Positions 53,628 through 63,108 of a stretch of DNA of 64,000 nucleotides are shown in pieces. The position numbers were made by a program, and so were the translations under genes. The DNA is from Leucothrix mucor DSM 2157 (GTDB lineage: Bacteria > Pseudomonadota > Gammaproteobacteria > Thiotrichales > Thiotrichaceae): NCBI RefSeq assembly GCF_000419525.1, contig NZ_ATTE01000001.1, positions 2,872,501 through 2,936,500 on the forward strand, written 5' to 3'. Numbering within the stretch: the stretch's first letter is position 1; every line of letters begins with the position of its first letter. A model generated the notes under the pieces. The model made no database searches. It was not told the origin of the DNA and saw nothing but the letters and a program-made list of their open reading frames with translations.

Positions 53628-54443
53628 ATGCGTGCCATTGTCCTAAGCTTAATCCTCTCCAGTGTTTCCGGAGCAGCCTTCGCCGAAAAATACACACTGG
53701 GTATCGTCCCCCAGCAAAGCCCTCTGAAAATGTTTAAGGCATGGAAACCCATCGCCGATCACTTATCCAAAGAAACCGGCCATGAGATTGTGTTCAAAAC
53801 CGAGCGTTCAATCGCCGAGTTTGAAAAAGTCTTATATAGCGGCGGCTACGATATGGCCTATGTGAATCCCTATCATTTTGTGGTGGCTCACCGCACTCAA
53901 AACTATCAGGCAGTGGTTCGTGATAGCAAAGTCATTCGCGGTATTTTAGTGGCGAATAATAGCAACCAAGACTTTGACAGCCTGATCAAGTCGAAAGAGA
54001 CTCGCTTCCTATTCCCCTCACCAAATGCATTTGCAGCGACCTTGCTGACCAAATTTGAGCTACTGAGCAAATACGGGGTTAATATCAATCTGGATAGAAC
54101 TCAGCAATATGTAAACTCGCACGACTCGGTTTACTCCGGTATTGCACGAGGCACGGGTGAGATAGGCGGCGGTATTCAACGTACCTACAATAATTTTTCG
54201 AATACCGATGACAAGAACAAACTTAAAGCCATCTATACAACCAACGCCTACCCCAGCCACCCGATTGTTTTAAAGCCTAGCTTAGATTCAGTGACTCAGA
54301 ACAAGCTAACCAAGGCTTTACTCGGTCTACCCAAAGCGCTAACTGACAAGCTAAGTATGGTAAAACTGATCCCCAGTAATAACGAAGAATTTCAACCCAT
54401 TGCAGAGCTTGAAGCTAGCCTCTCCACCATAGAGCGAAATTAA
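53628..54443 (+). CDS. PhnD-family periplasmic phosphonate/phosphite-type binding protein
   Basis: 271 residues from the ATG at 53628, which opens directly on a signal peptide (MRAIVLSLILSSVSGAAFA). A GTG frame from 53577 adds 17 residues before it. YTLGIVPQQSPLKMFKAWKPI, GYDMAYVNPYHFVVAH and AYPSHPIVLKPSLD are typical of the PhnD/PtxB fold. No ABC permease or ATPase is adjacent; instead a hybrid kinase follows after 24 bases. So it is likely a sensory binding protein for the kinase rather than a transport component. Confidence 0.85.
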   Translation: MRAIVLSLILSSVSGAAFAEKYTLGIVPQQSPLKMFKAWKPIADHLSKETGHEIVFKTERSIAEFEKVLYSGGYDMAYVNPYHFVVAHRTQNYQAVVRDSKVIRGILVANNSNQDFDSLIKSKETRFLFPSPNAFAATLLTKFELLSKYGVNINLDRTQQYVNSHDSVYSGIARGTGEIGGGIQRTYNNFSNTDDKNKLKAIYTTNAYPSHPIVLKPSLDSVTQNKLTKALLGLPKALTDKLSMVKLIPSNNEEFQPIAELEASLSTIERN

Positions 54444-54467
54444 TACGCTGACTGAGAGGTAAACATT

Positions 54468-56369
54468 ATGTCATTTAGATTTCGGTTCGTTATTTCCTTT
54501 ATCTTTCTGGAAACGCTATTCACGCTAGCCATTGTTGCGGTTAACTTCAACTCATTGGATCGTGAATCTCGCCAACTCATGCGGGATAAAACCAGCCTTG
54601 CCAGTACCATGTTCAGTGAAGTGGTCACCACCCCATTAATCGTCAATGATTTAGCAACGATTGATGATGCGGCTCAACGCTTTGTCGCAATGGAAGGCGC
54701 TGTTCAAGTGCAACTGTACAATACTGATGGTCTGTTATTAGCGCAGGCTTACAGTGATGTGCCGAAGTATCAGGAACCCGCTTTAAAGCAAGGCTTATCC
54801 GATAACCTTCAGGACCAAGCGGTCGATGAAAATGGCGTAAAGGAATATGAGAAAAACTTCTTCCTGACAGTGAAAGATCCAATCAGTATTGATGGCTCTG
54901 AAATCGGTTCGGCAAAATTTGTGTATGACATTACGCGCAGCATGACCGCCCTGTCCAATAATGCATTTTGGACGTATTTACTGGCAGCGGTTGAAATCTT
55001 TATCAGTACCATTGTGTCTTTAGTCATGGGCTATCGAGTGGCCACAGCGATCGACAAACTCAGCTTTGTCACCAAAGAAATTGCACACAATCGACCGGTT
55101 GAAATTCCAGTGTATAAACGCCGTGGCGATGAGATCGACCAGCTTTATCAATCGATTCAGCTAATGCGCGACAATATTGATGAACGCACTCAGTCACTCA
55201 TCGAAGAGTCCAAAAAAACCAAAGCGGCAAACCGGGCAAAGTCCGAGTTTTTAGCGGTGATGAGCCATGAAATCCGCACCCCGATTAATGGCATTGTTGG
55301 CTCACTAGAGCTAGTTGAAGATAAAAAGCTCTCACCCCAAAATACAGAGAATATTAATACCGCACTGTGCTCTGCAGAGCTATTAATGGGTACGGTTACC
55401 GATATTCTGGATTACTCATCAATTAGAGAAGGCGAGCTTACGCTTGCACCGACTCCGATTAGCATTCCAGTATTAATTAGTGAAATTGACGCGATTTACC
55501 GCCCACTGATTGAGCACAAGTCACTATCTTTCAAAGTGGATAGCAGTGAGCTTAATAATCATTATGTGTTTGCGGATAAAAAACGTATTCGCCAAATGCT
55601 CAACAACTACCTGAATAATGCCATCAAGTTCACTGACACTGGCACCATTACGCTTAAAGTCTTTAATAATGCCGAAGGTGATACGGGGTTTTCGGTCACG
55701 GATGAGGGCATTGGTATTGAGCAAGATGACCTTGGTCGCTTGTTTAAAACCTTCGTACAACTTGATAGTGGGTCAAACCGACACTTTGGTGGCACAGGGC
55801 TTGGTTTAGTTATTGTTCGTAAACTCACTGAACTGATGAATGGCTCAGTAACAGTCGCTAGCGTGCCCGGAGTCGGCTCAGTATTTGGAACTATACTCCC
55901 GCTTACGCCTGCCACTCAGGCAGACTATCAAGCAACCTTGCCCAAACCAGAAAAACCAAAAGCGGTGGCGACTCCGACGCTTACTGCCGATGTATTATTG
56001 GTTGAAGATAATAAAATTAACCAGAAAGTCGCCATGCGCTTACTGGAAAAAGGTGGCTGTACGTTATGGGTGGCCAATGATGGCAAGGAAGCGGTGGATT
56101 TAGCCAAACAGCAGACCTTTGATATCATCCTAATGGACTGCCAAATGCCGGTCATGGATGGCCTCACTGCGACAGCAAAGATTCGTGAATTCGATCAGCA
56201 GATACCGATTATTGCACTCACTGCTAATGCACAAGAGTCTGATCGTCAAGCCTGCATGCAAAGTGGAATGAATGACTTTATTAGCAAGCCATTTAAGCCG
56301 GCTAACTTATTCAGTGCCATGGAAGCCCAGTTAGCGGCTAGTAAACAGCCTTATCTTGAGTCAGCCTGA
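54468..56369 (+). CDS. Membrane hybrid sensor histidine kinase with receiver domain
   Basis: 633 residues. Membrane helix 1 (about 8-28), periplasmic sensor region to about 160, helix 2 (about 163-187), HAMP linker, HisKA with phosphorylated His in AVMSHEIRTPINGIVG (near 266), ATPase domain with NNYLNNAIKFT and GGTGLGLVIV, and C-terminal receiver (about 508-625) with Asp in IILMDCQMPVMDG near 554. Hybrid, so a separate Hpt protein and response regulator elsewhere would complete the relay. Pairing with the PhnD-like protein suggests it senses a phosphonate-like or other ligand through that protein. Confidence 0.92.
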   Translation: MSFRFRFVISFIFLETLFTLAIVAVNFNSLDRESRQLMRDKTSLASTMFSEVVTTPLIVNDLATIDDAAQRFVAMEGAVQVQLYNTDGLLLAQAYSDVPKYQEPALKQGLSDNLQDQAVDENGVKEYEKNFFLTVKDPISIDGSEIGSAKFVYDITRSMTALSNNAFWTYLLAAVEIFISTIVSLVMGYRVATAIDKLSFVTKEIAHNRPVEIPVYKRRGDEIDQLYQSIQLMRDNIDERTQSLIEESKKTKAANRAKSEFLAVMSHEIRTPINGIVGSLELVEDKKLSPQNTENINTALCSAELLMGTVTDILDYSSIREGELTLAPTPISIPVLISEIDAIYRPLIEHKSLSFKVDSSELNNHYVFADKKRIRQMLNNYLNNAIKFTDTGTITLKVFNNAEGDTGFSVTDEGIGIEQDDLGRLFKTFVQLDSGSNRHFGGTGLGLVIVRKLTELMNGSVTVASVPGVGSVFGTILPLTPATQADYQATLPKPEKPKAVATPTLTADVLLVEDNKINQKVAMRLLEKGGCTLWVANDGKEAVDLAKQQTFDIILMDCQMPVMDGLTATAKIREFDQQIPIIALTANAQESDRQACMQSGMNDFISKPFKPANLFSAMEAQLAASKQPYLESA

Positions 56370-56377
56370 CAGGCATT

Positions 56378-56404
56378 AAAAAGGGCCGCTTAATACGGCC
56401 CTTT
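56378..56404. terminator. Bidirectional terminator between hybrid kinase and pilU
   Basis: AAAGGGCCG and CGGCCCTTT form a 9-bp stem with a 7-base loop; five T follow on the minus strand and three on the plus strand. It serves both convergent genes, better for pilU. Confidence 0.85.
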
Positions 56405-56435
56405 GATTCACAACAATACGTTTGTTATTTAAGAA

Positions 56436-57668
56436 TTAACTCTCAACCTTCTCGCGCTGCTGTGCTTGCCTTCTAATCAAAGCCTCCAGCTCGGTTTCAC
56501 CCTCAACAGAGTCATCATCTTCCTCTTCTTCCAGAATCGGCTCCAGCATTAAGCTATTCAGCTCAGATTCTTTGGCTTCTCTGTTTGCTTCATTATCCTG
56601 ACCTGGCAAATCCTGCATCAGATTCACTTTTACTTTCATATTATTCGGCGAGTCTGCATTTTTCAGTGCCTCTTCCAGAGAAATACGGCCTTCTTTGTAC
56701 AAGCGGAACAGGTGGCTATCAAACGTCTGCATGCCCTGCTCTTCCGATTTATCCATGATTTCTTTCAGCGCGTGAATATCGCCCTTCATAATCAAATCCT
56801 GAACCATTGGCGTGCCAATCAAAATCTCAATGGCTGCCACGCGTTTGCCATCAATCGTTGGGATCAAACGTTGAGAAACGAAGGCTTTAATATTTAGCGA
56901 GATATCCATCAATAGCTGATTACGGCGCTCTTCCGAGAAGAAATTGATAATACGGTCCAACGCCTGATTGGCACTATTGGCATGCAAGGTGGATAAGCAA
57001 AGATGGCCGGTTTCCGCAAAGGCCAAGGCATGTTCCATGGTTTCTTCGGTACGAATCTCACCAATCAAAATCACATCAGGTGCTTGGCGTAAGGTATTTT
57101 CCAGAGCATCTTCATAGCTATCGGTATCCACACCCACTTCACGCTGGCTGACCAGACATTTTTTATGCGGATGCACATATTCAATCGGGTCTTCAATGGT
57201 GATGATATGGCCGGTGGAATTAGCATTTCGATGATCAATCAATGCGGCTAGCGAGGTTGATTTACCAGAGCCTGTTCCACCCACAAACAGAATCAGGCCA
57301 CGCTTTTCCATGATGATGTCTTTGAGCACACTCGGCAAACCGAGCACATCTGCATTGGGAATATCCACTTTGATATTTCGGATAACCATTGCCAGATGCG
57401 TGCGCTGCTTGAAGATATTAATCCGGAAGCGACCAATACCCGGCTCATCCAGTGCCAGATTCATTTCCGGCTTTTTCTCAAACTGCTTTTGCTGATCTTC
57501 ATTCATCAGCTCTTTAGCCAACTCATCCAGCGTTTCAGCATCGAGCTTGTCTGGCCCTAGCGCACGCAAGGTACCTTGAAACTTGGCGGCAGGCGGCGCG
57601 TTGAATGTTAAATAAAGATCTGATCCGTCATTGCGAACCAAGATTCGCAGCAAGTTTTTAAAGTCCAT
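56436..57668 (-). CDS. pilU: Type IV pilus retraction ATPase-like protein PilU
   Basis: 410 residues from the ATG at 57668 (a GTG three codons upstream is possible). MDFKNLLRILVRNDGSDLYL is PilU-like. Walker A GGTGSGKST near 131, Asp box ITIEDPIEYVH and Walker B VILIGEIRTEETM (about 200) confirm the PilT/PilU secretion ATPase family. An acidic C-terminal tail of about 50 residues is longer than in PilT. It aids pilus retraction, normally together with PilT, whose gene is not here. Last gene after hemC-D-X-Y. Confidence 0.9.
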   Translation of the reverse strand: MDFKNLLRILVRNDGSDLYLTFNAPPAAKFQGTLRALGPDKLDAETLDELAKELMNEDQQKQFEKKPEMNLALDEPGIGRFRINIFKQRTHLAMVIRNIKVDIPNADVLGLPSVLKDIIMEKRGLILFVGGTGSGKSTSLAALIDHRNANSTGHIITIEDPIEYVHPHKKCLVSQREVGVDTDSYEDALENTLRQAPDVILIGEIRTEETMEHALAFAETGHLCLSTLHANSANQALDRIINFFSEERRNQLLMDISLNIKAFVSQRLIPTIDGKRVAAIEILIGTPMVQDLIMKGDIHALKEIMDKSEEQGMQTFDSHLFRLYKEGRISLEEALKNADSPNNMKVKVNLMQDLPGQDNEANREAKESELNSLMLEPILEEEEDDDSVEGETELEALIRRQAQQREKVES

Positions 57669-57725
57669 ATCGGGCACCGATTTTGTTGTTATTTTGTGCC
57701 AGTTTACGGTATTAAACGTTGCAGC

Positions 57726-58973
57726 TTAAGGCTTTTCCGATAAGGCGGTTACTTGCTGCAGGTCTCGCTTAAAGGGGCGTGCCTTGCCTTGAACGCAATA
57801 ACGTAAACCTTGTCTATTACAGCGTGCTGAGTTCTCAATATCACCTATTTGCCAAAGCAGCTCGGCAAACTCATGATACACACGTTTATCCGGCACCAGC
57901 CCCAACGCTTGCTCGTAAAAGTCTGCACTCGCTTTCATATCTTTGCATTGCTTAGACAGTCGAGCCATGCAGAGCATATACTCCGGATCGCCCGCCATCG
58001 CTAGCTGCCATTGCTTGGCATGAGCTAAGGCTTGCTCGGGGTAACGGTGCTGAATACGCCCATAACAGGCGACTAGTTCGCGCTGTGGTTGTTGATCAAT
58101 TCTAGCTTCCAGTAAAGGTGCGACTAAGTCACCACCACCGGCATTGGTCAAGGCTTTGCAGTAAGCCTCAAGCGCATAGGTTTCCGCTTGCAGAATCTCA
58201 GGGAAATGCTTCCAGATGGCTTCAAGCGCGGGTAAATCTTGCTTGCCAGCCGTGGACTCAAATAAACCAATGACTGCACGCTGCATATAAGGCACATATT
58301 CTGCAATATCCGCAGGATTTTTCTCCACTAACTCGGGTACTAACTGTGCCAACTGCTTCCAATCTTCCTGTAACAAATACACTTTCGCCAGTAATTGATT
58401 GGGATAAGGATGCTCTGGAGACAGCTTTCTAAGATGAATCAACGTCGCCCGAGCTTGTTCAATTTGCTCACTTTCCATCTGCATGGCCGCTTGTGATACG
58501 GCAACGGCAATCTCAGCCTCTTCACCATAGGCGCTGGCCGCTTTGAGATACTCATCACGCTTCAGGTAGTTTTGCTTCATGTGAGCCGCTCGTGCAGCCC
58601 CCAGATAGTTTAGTAATGGAGTTTCAGAATCAAACACACTGGCGACTAGAGCAGTTTCAGCTTGATCCCAATGCCCTTCAACCAGACTCACCAAACCACT
58701 GTTTAACTGATTTTGTGCCTGCGTAATCCGCTTTTGCTCACGGGCTTTAGCCACTCGACGCGGCATTGAAAATGTCCAACTCAGTACCATCAATGCGAAG
58801 TAGCCCACAATAAAAGCTGCCAGTAAGCCAAACACCAAAGCAAAGGTACTCGTCTCAATCGTGACGCTATTTCCCCACAAGATCACCAGATCCTGAGAGT
58901 TGCGCAACAGCATCAACCCCGTAATGTAGATAACGCCGATAAATACGAGGATTAGAAAGGGATAAAGAATCAT
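57726..58973 (-). CDS. hemY: HemY-like inner-membrane TPR protein
   Basis: 415 residues. Two N-terminal membrane helices (about 5-25 and 43-68) and then TPR-like helical repeats, the HemY_N plus TPR layout. It has no proven enzyme role; proposed to organise haem synthesis. This is the gammaproteobacterial HemY, unrelated to protoporphyrinogen oxidase. ATG of this gene overlaps the hemX stop by four bases. Confidence 0.9.
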   Translation of the reverse strand: MILYPFLILVFIGVIYITGLMLLRNSQDLVILWGNSVTIETSTFALVFGLLAAFIVGYFALMVLSWTFSMPRRVAKAREQKRITQAQNQLNSGLVSLVEGHWDQAETALVASVFDSETPLLNYLGAARAAHMKQNYLKRDEYLKAASAYGEEAEIAVAVSQAAMQMESEQIEQARATLIHLRKLSPEHPYPNQLLAKVYLLQEDWKQLAQLVPELVEKNPADIAEYVPYMQRAVIGLFESTAGKQDLPALEAIWKHFPEILQAETYALEAYCKALTNAGGGDLVAPLLEARIDQQPQRELVACYGRIQHRYPEQALAHAKQWQLAMAGDPEYMLCMARLSKQCKDMKASADFYEQALGLVPDKRVYHEFAELLWQIGDIENSARCNRQGLRYCVQGKARPFKRDLQQVTALSEKP

Positions 58974-60049
58974 TGGTGAGCCTCATCCAGTGTTGCCAGC
59001 AATTCATCGAACTGTTTTGCCGCCAACAGCGCAGGTAGTGGTGGGCGAAGATTAACCCGCTCCAGCTCGGCCAAGCTATCGGTAATCGCTGGGCTAACAC
59101 CCGTTTGCTCCTGAGTTAGCAAAACACGAATTTGTTTAAGCTGTTGTTGATACGCCGCTTGCTCACCCCGCAGTGCCAACAGGTTTAAACTCTCCAATCT
59201 CAAGCGCAGCAGCTGATAGCGCACTTCAGTGGCATCGCCACTAATCTGTTGGGCCAAGGCTTCGTCATAAGGGCGCACCACAATGGCATCATTAATGCTG
59301 TCTTTCATACGATCGAGTAATGAATCATTACGTCCGCCGCTCTCCAAGAGCGGAACGGCCTCACCAGTCGTTGTCGCCGTCACAATCGCAGCCGGTTTTA
59401 AATCCTGCATCAATCGGTCGATACGGCTGTTAAATGCGGCAAAGTCTAGCGGCTGATAGTTTTTCAGCATGGCTATATCGCGGCTAATTTGTGCCCGAAT
59501 CGGCAATAAGTCCGGGTGAGCCAACTCCACCAATAAGGAATCAGCCTCTCTTAAAGCCTGCTTGGCACTCAGCGAGTCACGCTCCAATGTCAGTTTTCGG
59601 GAAGCCATGCGTAGCAGATAGCGTACTTCATTAAGCTGCCATTGCTGCGTTTTCAAGGAGGGAGAACTTACGATGTGTTGCTGGATGGTTAAGGCTTTGA
59701 CTTGATCATTCAATGCATCCGCAACCTGAGCCGTACTATCCTTTATGACCCGCAGCTCTTCCAGTTCATTGGCATACTGCAGGCTGCTGGTTTTTAATTG
59801 TTGGCGAACGTCACGCTGCCAGCCTCCTACGTCATCTTTACGCGCCAGTTGCGGTAACAAGGTTTTGGCAATCTCGGCATCAGCTTTCGCTTGAGTCGCC
59901 CGATCATGCACCCGCAGGAAGTTTTTATAACCCGCAGCGATACCAATGAGTGTAAAAAACAGTGCCATCCACGTTAGAAATAACGTGAAAATCGATCGTT
60001 TACGCAAGGTTTTGAGTTGCTTTTCAACGCCTGCTGACTGCTCAATCAT
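58970..60049 (-). CDS. hemX: HemX-family protein (putative uroporphyrinogen-III C-methyltransferase)
   Basis: 359 residues. Cytoplasmic N-terminus, one membrane helix (about 19-40, FTLFLTWMALFFTLIGIAAG), then long alpha-helical stretches with coiled-coil character (NYQPLDFAAFNSRIDRLMQD). Despite the name, no SAM-binding methyltransferase motif is visible, as in other HemX proteins. It lies between hemD (17-base gap) and hemY, the usual order. Confidence 0.9.
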   Translation of the reverse strand: MIEQSAGVEKQLKTLRKRSIFTLFLTWMALFFTLIGIAAGYKNFLRVHDRATQAKADAEIAKTLLPQLARKDDVGGWQRDVRQQLKTSSLQYANELEELRVIKDSTAQVADALNDQVKALTIQQHIVSSPSLKTQQWQLNEVRYLLRMASRKLTLERDSLSAKQALREADSLLVELAHPDLLPIRAQISRDIAMLKNYQPLDFAAFNSRIDRLMQDLKPAAIVTATTTGEAVPLLESGGRNDSLLDRMKDSINDAIVVRPYDEALAQQISGDATEVRYQLLRLRLESLNLLALRGEQAAYQQQLKQIRVLLTQEQTGVSPAITDSLAELERVNLRPPLPALLAAKQFDELLATLDEAHQ

Positions 60050-60066
60050 TAGTATTTACCTTATAT

Positions 60067-60837
60067 TTATAAATGCCGCGCCCAATCCAAAAGTGCCTGA
60101 TACATACTGTCATCACTAGGGTCTGCTGCCAGATGAACTGGCCCATGGTGCGTTGTTTCTTTAAGCGCTAATTGCATGCGCTCACTGCCTAGCAATAATG
60201 CTACCCCATCCAGCCACGCCGCGCCGCCTGCTAATGTAAAAAGATTACGCAAGCTTTCAGCACTGGTCAACGCGATTATATCCAGTTGCCCCCCTTGCTG
60301 AAACTTAAGCAATGGCAATAAATCGTGCGCAGGACAAATACGGCGATACACATCAATATAATCGACGCTAGCACCACGTAGGCTTAAGGTGGATTTTAAT
60401 AAGTCGCGACCGCCCTCACCCCGAATGATGGCAACGCGCTTACCCTGCATTTGCTGAAACTCGGGCTCTGCCAGCAATGCTTCGCTATTAAACACCGCAT
60501 CGGGCACGATGGAGACTTGCACTCCAAAGCGCTCCAGACTTTGCGCAGTTTTTTGCCCAATACAGGCAATGGTCGCTGATTCCGGAATGCTTGCGCCCAG
60601 TTTCTGCAGTGCAGACTCGACCGCATTAGGGCTGGTAAATAAAAGCGTATCGTAATGCGCTAGGTCAGCTAATTGCTGCTGACTGCGGGCAATATTCTGA
60701 GGTTCGGCAATTCCCAGTAATGGAAACTGCAACACTGTCGCGCCCAGTAACTCCAGACGCTGGCTCACCGGTCCGGCTTGGTGCGCAGGACGGGTAATCA
60801 CAATGCCCCGCCCTTTTAACGCTAAGCCGGCTTCCAT
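60067..60837 (-). CDS. hemD: Uroporphyrinogen-III synthase
   Basis: 256 residues. RGIVITRPAHQAGPVSQRLELLG at the N-terminus (in pieces: VITRPAHQAG, SQRLELLGA) and LLFTSPNAVESALQKL near 64-80 are the HemD signatures; the second lobe has IALTSAESLRNLF. It closes hydroxymethylbilane with inversion of ring D. The ATG shares one base with the hemC stop (TGATG), so expression is coupled. Confidence 0.94.
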   Translation of the reverse strand: MEAGLALKGRGIVITRPAHQAGPVSQRLELLGATVLQFPLLGIAEPQNIARSQQQLADLAHYDTLLFTSPNAVESALQKLGASIPESATIACIGQKTAQSLERFGVQVSIVPDAVFNSEALLAEPEFQQMQGKRVAIIRGEGGRDLLKSTLSLRGASVDYIDVYRRICPAHDLLPLLKFQQGGQLDIIALTSAESLRNLFTLAGGAAWLDGVALLLGSERMQLALKETTHHGPVHLAADPSDDSMYQALLDWARHL

Positions 60838-61769
60838 CAGGCGACGTGAATGCCAATACTTTCCAACACGCTGCGCCCGCCTTGTGCCAACAGGTCTTCA
60901 GCGACCGCAACACCAATCGCTTCGGCGTCATTCACAGATCCGGTCATTTCTGCGCGGTAAATCTTTGAGCCATCCGGAAAACCGATTAGTCCACGAAGGT
61001 AAATCTGATCGCCATTCAGCTCAGCATAACCCGCTACCGGCACCTGGCAACCACCATTGAGGCGATTGTTTAAAGCGCGCTCAGCACGAACTCTGATTGA
61101 GGTTTCTTCATGCGTTAATGGGGCTAATAAGGCATTAATTCTCGGATCATCACTACGACACTCAATACCTACAGCACCCTGCCCAATGGCTGGCAAACTT
61201 TGCTCGGTGCTAATGCCTTGGCGAATTCGGTCTTGAAAGCCCAAACGAATCAAGCCAGCGGACGCCAGAATAATGGCATCATATTCATCGTTATCCAGCT
61301 TGGCTAAGCGCGTATTGACGTTGCCGCGCAAATCCAGAATTTTTAAGTCAGGGCGGTATTCGCGAATTTGGGTTTGGCGGCGCAAACTACAGGTTCCCAC
61401 TCGCGCATTGAACGGCAGCGCATCAATCGATTCAAAGGTATTTGAAACAAACGCATCGGTTGGGTCTTCACGCTCCATTATTACCGGTAAATGCAGCCCT
61501 TCCGGAAACGCCATTGGTACATCCTTCATCGAATGCACGGCAATATCCGCCACGCCATCAAGCATCCCAGTCTCTAACTCTTTAACAAACAGGCCTTTAC
61601 CCCCTACTTTTGCTAATGGAGTATCCAAAATAATATCGCCACGTGTCATCATACCGACCAGCTCCACCTGAAGATCTGGGTGGATCTGTTTTAAACGGCT
61701 AGCGACGTGTTCTGCCTGCCAGAGCGCCAACGCACTCTTGCGCGTTGCGATACGTAGAATATTGGACAT
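60837..61769 (-). CDS. hemC: Porphobilinogen deaminase (hydroxymethylbilane synthase)
   Basis: 310 residues from the ATG at 61769, which gives [20 protein letters not shown], the standard start; the longer frame from 61838 adds 23 unlikely residues. Conserved [11 protein letters not shown]-type motif ([15 protein letters not shown]), [13 protein letters not shown] near 128, and the cofactor cysteine in [12 protein letters not shown] near 240, to which dipyrromethane is bound. It polymerises four porphobilinogen units. First gene of the hem operon, divergent from the thioredoxin-fold gene. Confidence 0.97.
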   Translation of the reverse strand: MSNILRIATRKSALALWQAEHVASRLKQIHPDLQVELVGMMTRGDIILDTPLAKVGGKGLFVKELETGMLDGVADIAVHSMKDVPMAFPEGLHLPVIMEREDPTDAFVSNTFESIDALPFNARVGTCSLRRQTQIREYRPDLKILDLRGNVNTRLAKLDNDEYDAIILASAGLIRLGFQDRIRQGISTEQSLPAIGQGAVGIECRSDDPRINALLAPLTHEETSIRVRAERALNNRLNGGCQVPVAGYAELNGDQIYLRGLIGFPDGSKIYRAEMTGSVNDAEAIGVAVAEDLLAQGGRSVLESIGIHVA

Positions 61770-61808
61770 AGAAGACTTTATGTTAACGGCTTGAAAGTGC
61801 AGCACTTT

Positions 61809-61838
61809 ACGATAAAAGCGGCTGCTAGGCAAAATCAA
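61809..61838 (-). promoter_or_regulatory. Possible hemC promoter
   Basis: On the minus strand TTGATT (61838-61833), 18-base spacer, TATCGT (61814-61809). It lies 40 bases upstream of the hemC ATG, inside the 82-base divergent region. Match is moderate. Confidence 0.4.
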
Positions 61839-61851
61839 TCAGGAATTACAA

Positions 61852-62367
61852 ATGAAATTACAGTTGGCGTGTATCGTATTCTTTATCACACTATTTAATA
61901 CCAGCTCGCTATTGGCTAATGACAGCGATATAAGCCCCACACCATTGAAAGAACGCGTACTGATTGAAGCACACGACCTGCAAGCACTTGGCAAAACCAT
62001 GCGTAGTGATCAATTGGGTTTGGTGATTATGTTTCACGCGGAATATTGCGAGTATTGCAAACGGCTAGAGGCGGATTTATTGCAACCGATGCTGCGCAGT
62101 GGCGACTATGACGATAAGGTATTAATCCGCAAAATTCAGATTGATGGCGCGTACGATATGGTCAATTTTAATGGTCAGAAAATCGCCGCCAGCCAGCTAG
62201 CCACACTCTATGATGCCTCAATGACGCCGACCTTGGTGTTTGTCGATGCTAATGGCGCTGAGCAAGCGAAGAAGCTATTAGGCTATACCTCACCGGACTT
62301 TTTCGGTGCGTATTTAGACCGTGCAATCGGGCAACTGCACGCGGCAGTGATTAAGCCGTCTCAATAA
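61852..62367 (+). CDS. Exported thioredoxin-fold protein (SoxW/TrxA-like)
   Basis: 171 residues. Signal peptide 1-22 (LQLACIVFFITLFNTSSLLA), then a thioredoxin fold with MFHAEYCEYCKRLEADLL near 62-79, whose CEYC is the redox pair, and a cis-proline loop SMTPTLVFVDANG near 122. The family reduces or exchanges disulfides of periplasmic proteins, for example in cytochrome or Sox assembly. Its 3' end overlaps the convergent phosphoesterase gene by 17 bases. Confidence 0.87.
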   Translation: MKLQLACIVFFITLFNTSSLLANDSDISPTPLKERVLIEAHDLQALGKTMRSDQLGLVIMFHAEYCEYCKRLEADLLQPMLRSGDYDDKVLIRKIQIDGAYDMVNFNGQKIAASQLATLYDASMTPTLVFVDANGAEQAKKLLGYTSPDFFGAYLDRAIGQLHAAVIKPSQ

Positions 62368-63100
62368 TCAATTGGTCGTTAAACGCGGTACCCTTTTCCT
62401 TAGGATAGCCTCGCGGATTACAAATCACCCGACATTCTCCAATCATATAATCACTCAGATTATGGCAATGACCATGCAACCAATAATCCGGCTGCCAGCG
62501 ATCGATAAAGCCCTCTAAATTTGATAAAAAAGCCGCTGTCATTTCATCGTCACTATAGCATTCTGCGGAAGATTTCAGGCTTGGGCCATGATGGCTTATT
62601 ACGACATTGCTTGTTGCCTTGGAGCTTTCCAGGCTTTGAGCCAGCCAGTTTAGTGAGTCGGTATGGATTTGCTGGGTGATATCGGGCGTCAGGTATTTGG
62701 CGCTGGGGTCATACCAAATGACTTTATAATCCGGCATCGCATATTGGGCCATGGCCTTGCCAGTCCACTCTTTGCCGTAGAGTTTAAAATCAGTCCACAA
62801 GGTCGCGCCATGAAAGGCGACGCCATCTAGCTCTAAAGACTCATTCTCCAGAAAATGGACATTGCTGCCTGCAGCCGCTGCCCGAAGCTCGGCCTGTAGC
62901 GTGGGATAAGCTTGGTTGTAGTATTCATGATTTCCCGCCACGTAGATCACAGGAATATCCAGCCCCAGAGAAACCGCCCATTCGACGCCTTTAGTGCCGA
63001 CATGAATATCACCCGCCAGCACTAACACATCTGCTGCTGCGTAATTGGCCTCAAACTCTGCAAATTCTAAATGCAGGTCGCTCTGAAGCTGGATTTTCAT
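62351..63100 (-). CDS. Calcineurin-like metallophosphoesterase
   Basis: 249 residues. Metal-binding blocks of the superfamily: QSDLHLEF (DxH), LAGDIHVG (GD), AGNHEYY (GNHE), VISHHGPS and WLHGHCHN (GHxH). It hydrolyses phosphodiesters or phosphomonoesters; the substrate cannot be told. It starts eight bases after the Toprim gene at 63109, same strand, so it is probably co-transcribed with it and with genes beyond the right edge. DNA-processing nuclease of the SbcD type is possible but its ATPase partner SbcC is not seen. Confidence 0.88.
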   Translation of the reverse strand: MKIQLQSDLHLEFAEFEANYAAADVLVLAGDIHVGTKGVEWAVSLGLDIPVIYVAGNHEYYNQAYPTLQAELRAAAAGSNVHFLENESLELDGVAFHGATLWTDFKLYGKEWTGKAMAQYAMPDYKVIWYDPSAKYLTPDITQQIHTDSLNWLAQSLESSKATSNVVISHHGPSLKSSAECYSDDEMTAAFLSNLEGFIDRWQPDYWLHGHCHNLSDYMIGECRVICNPRGYPKEKGTAFNDQLIIETA

Positions 63101-63108
63101 GGGGTCTC

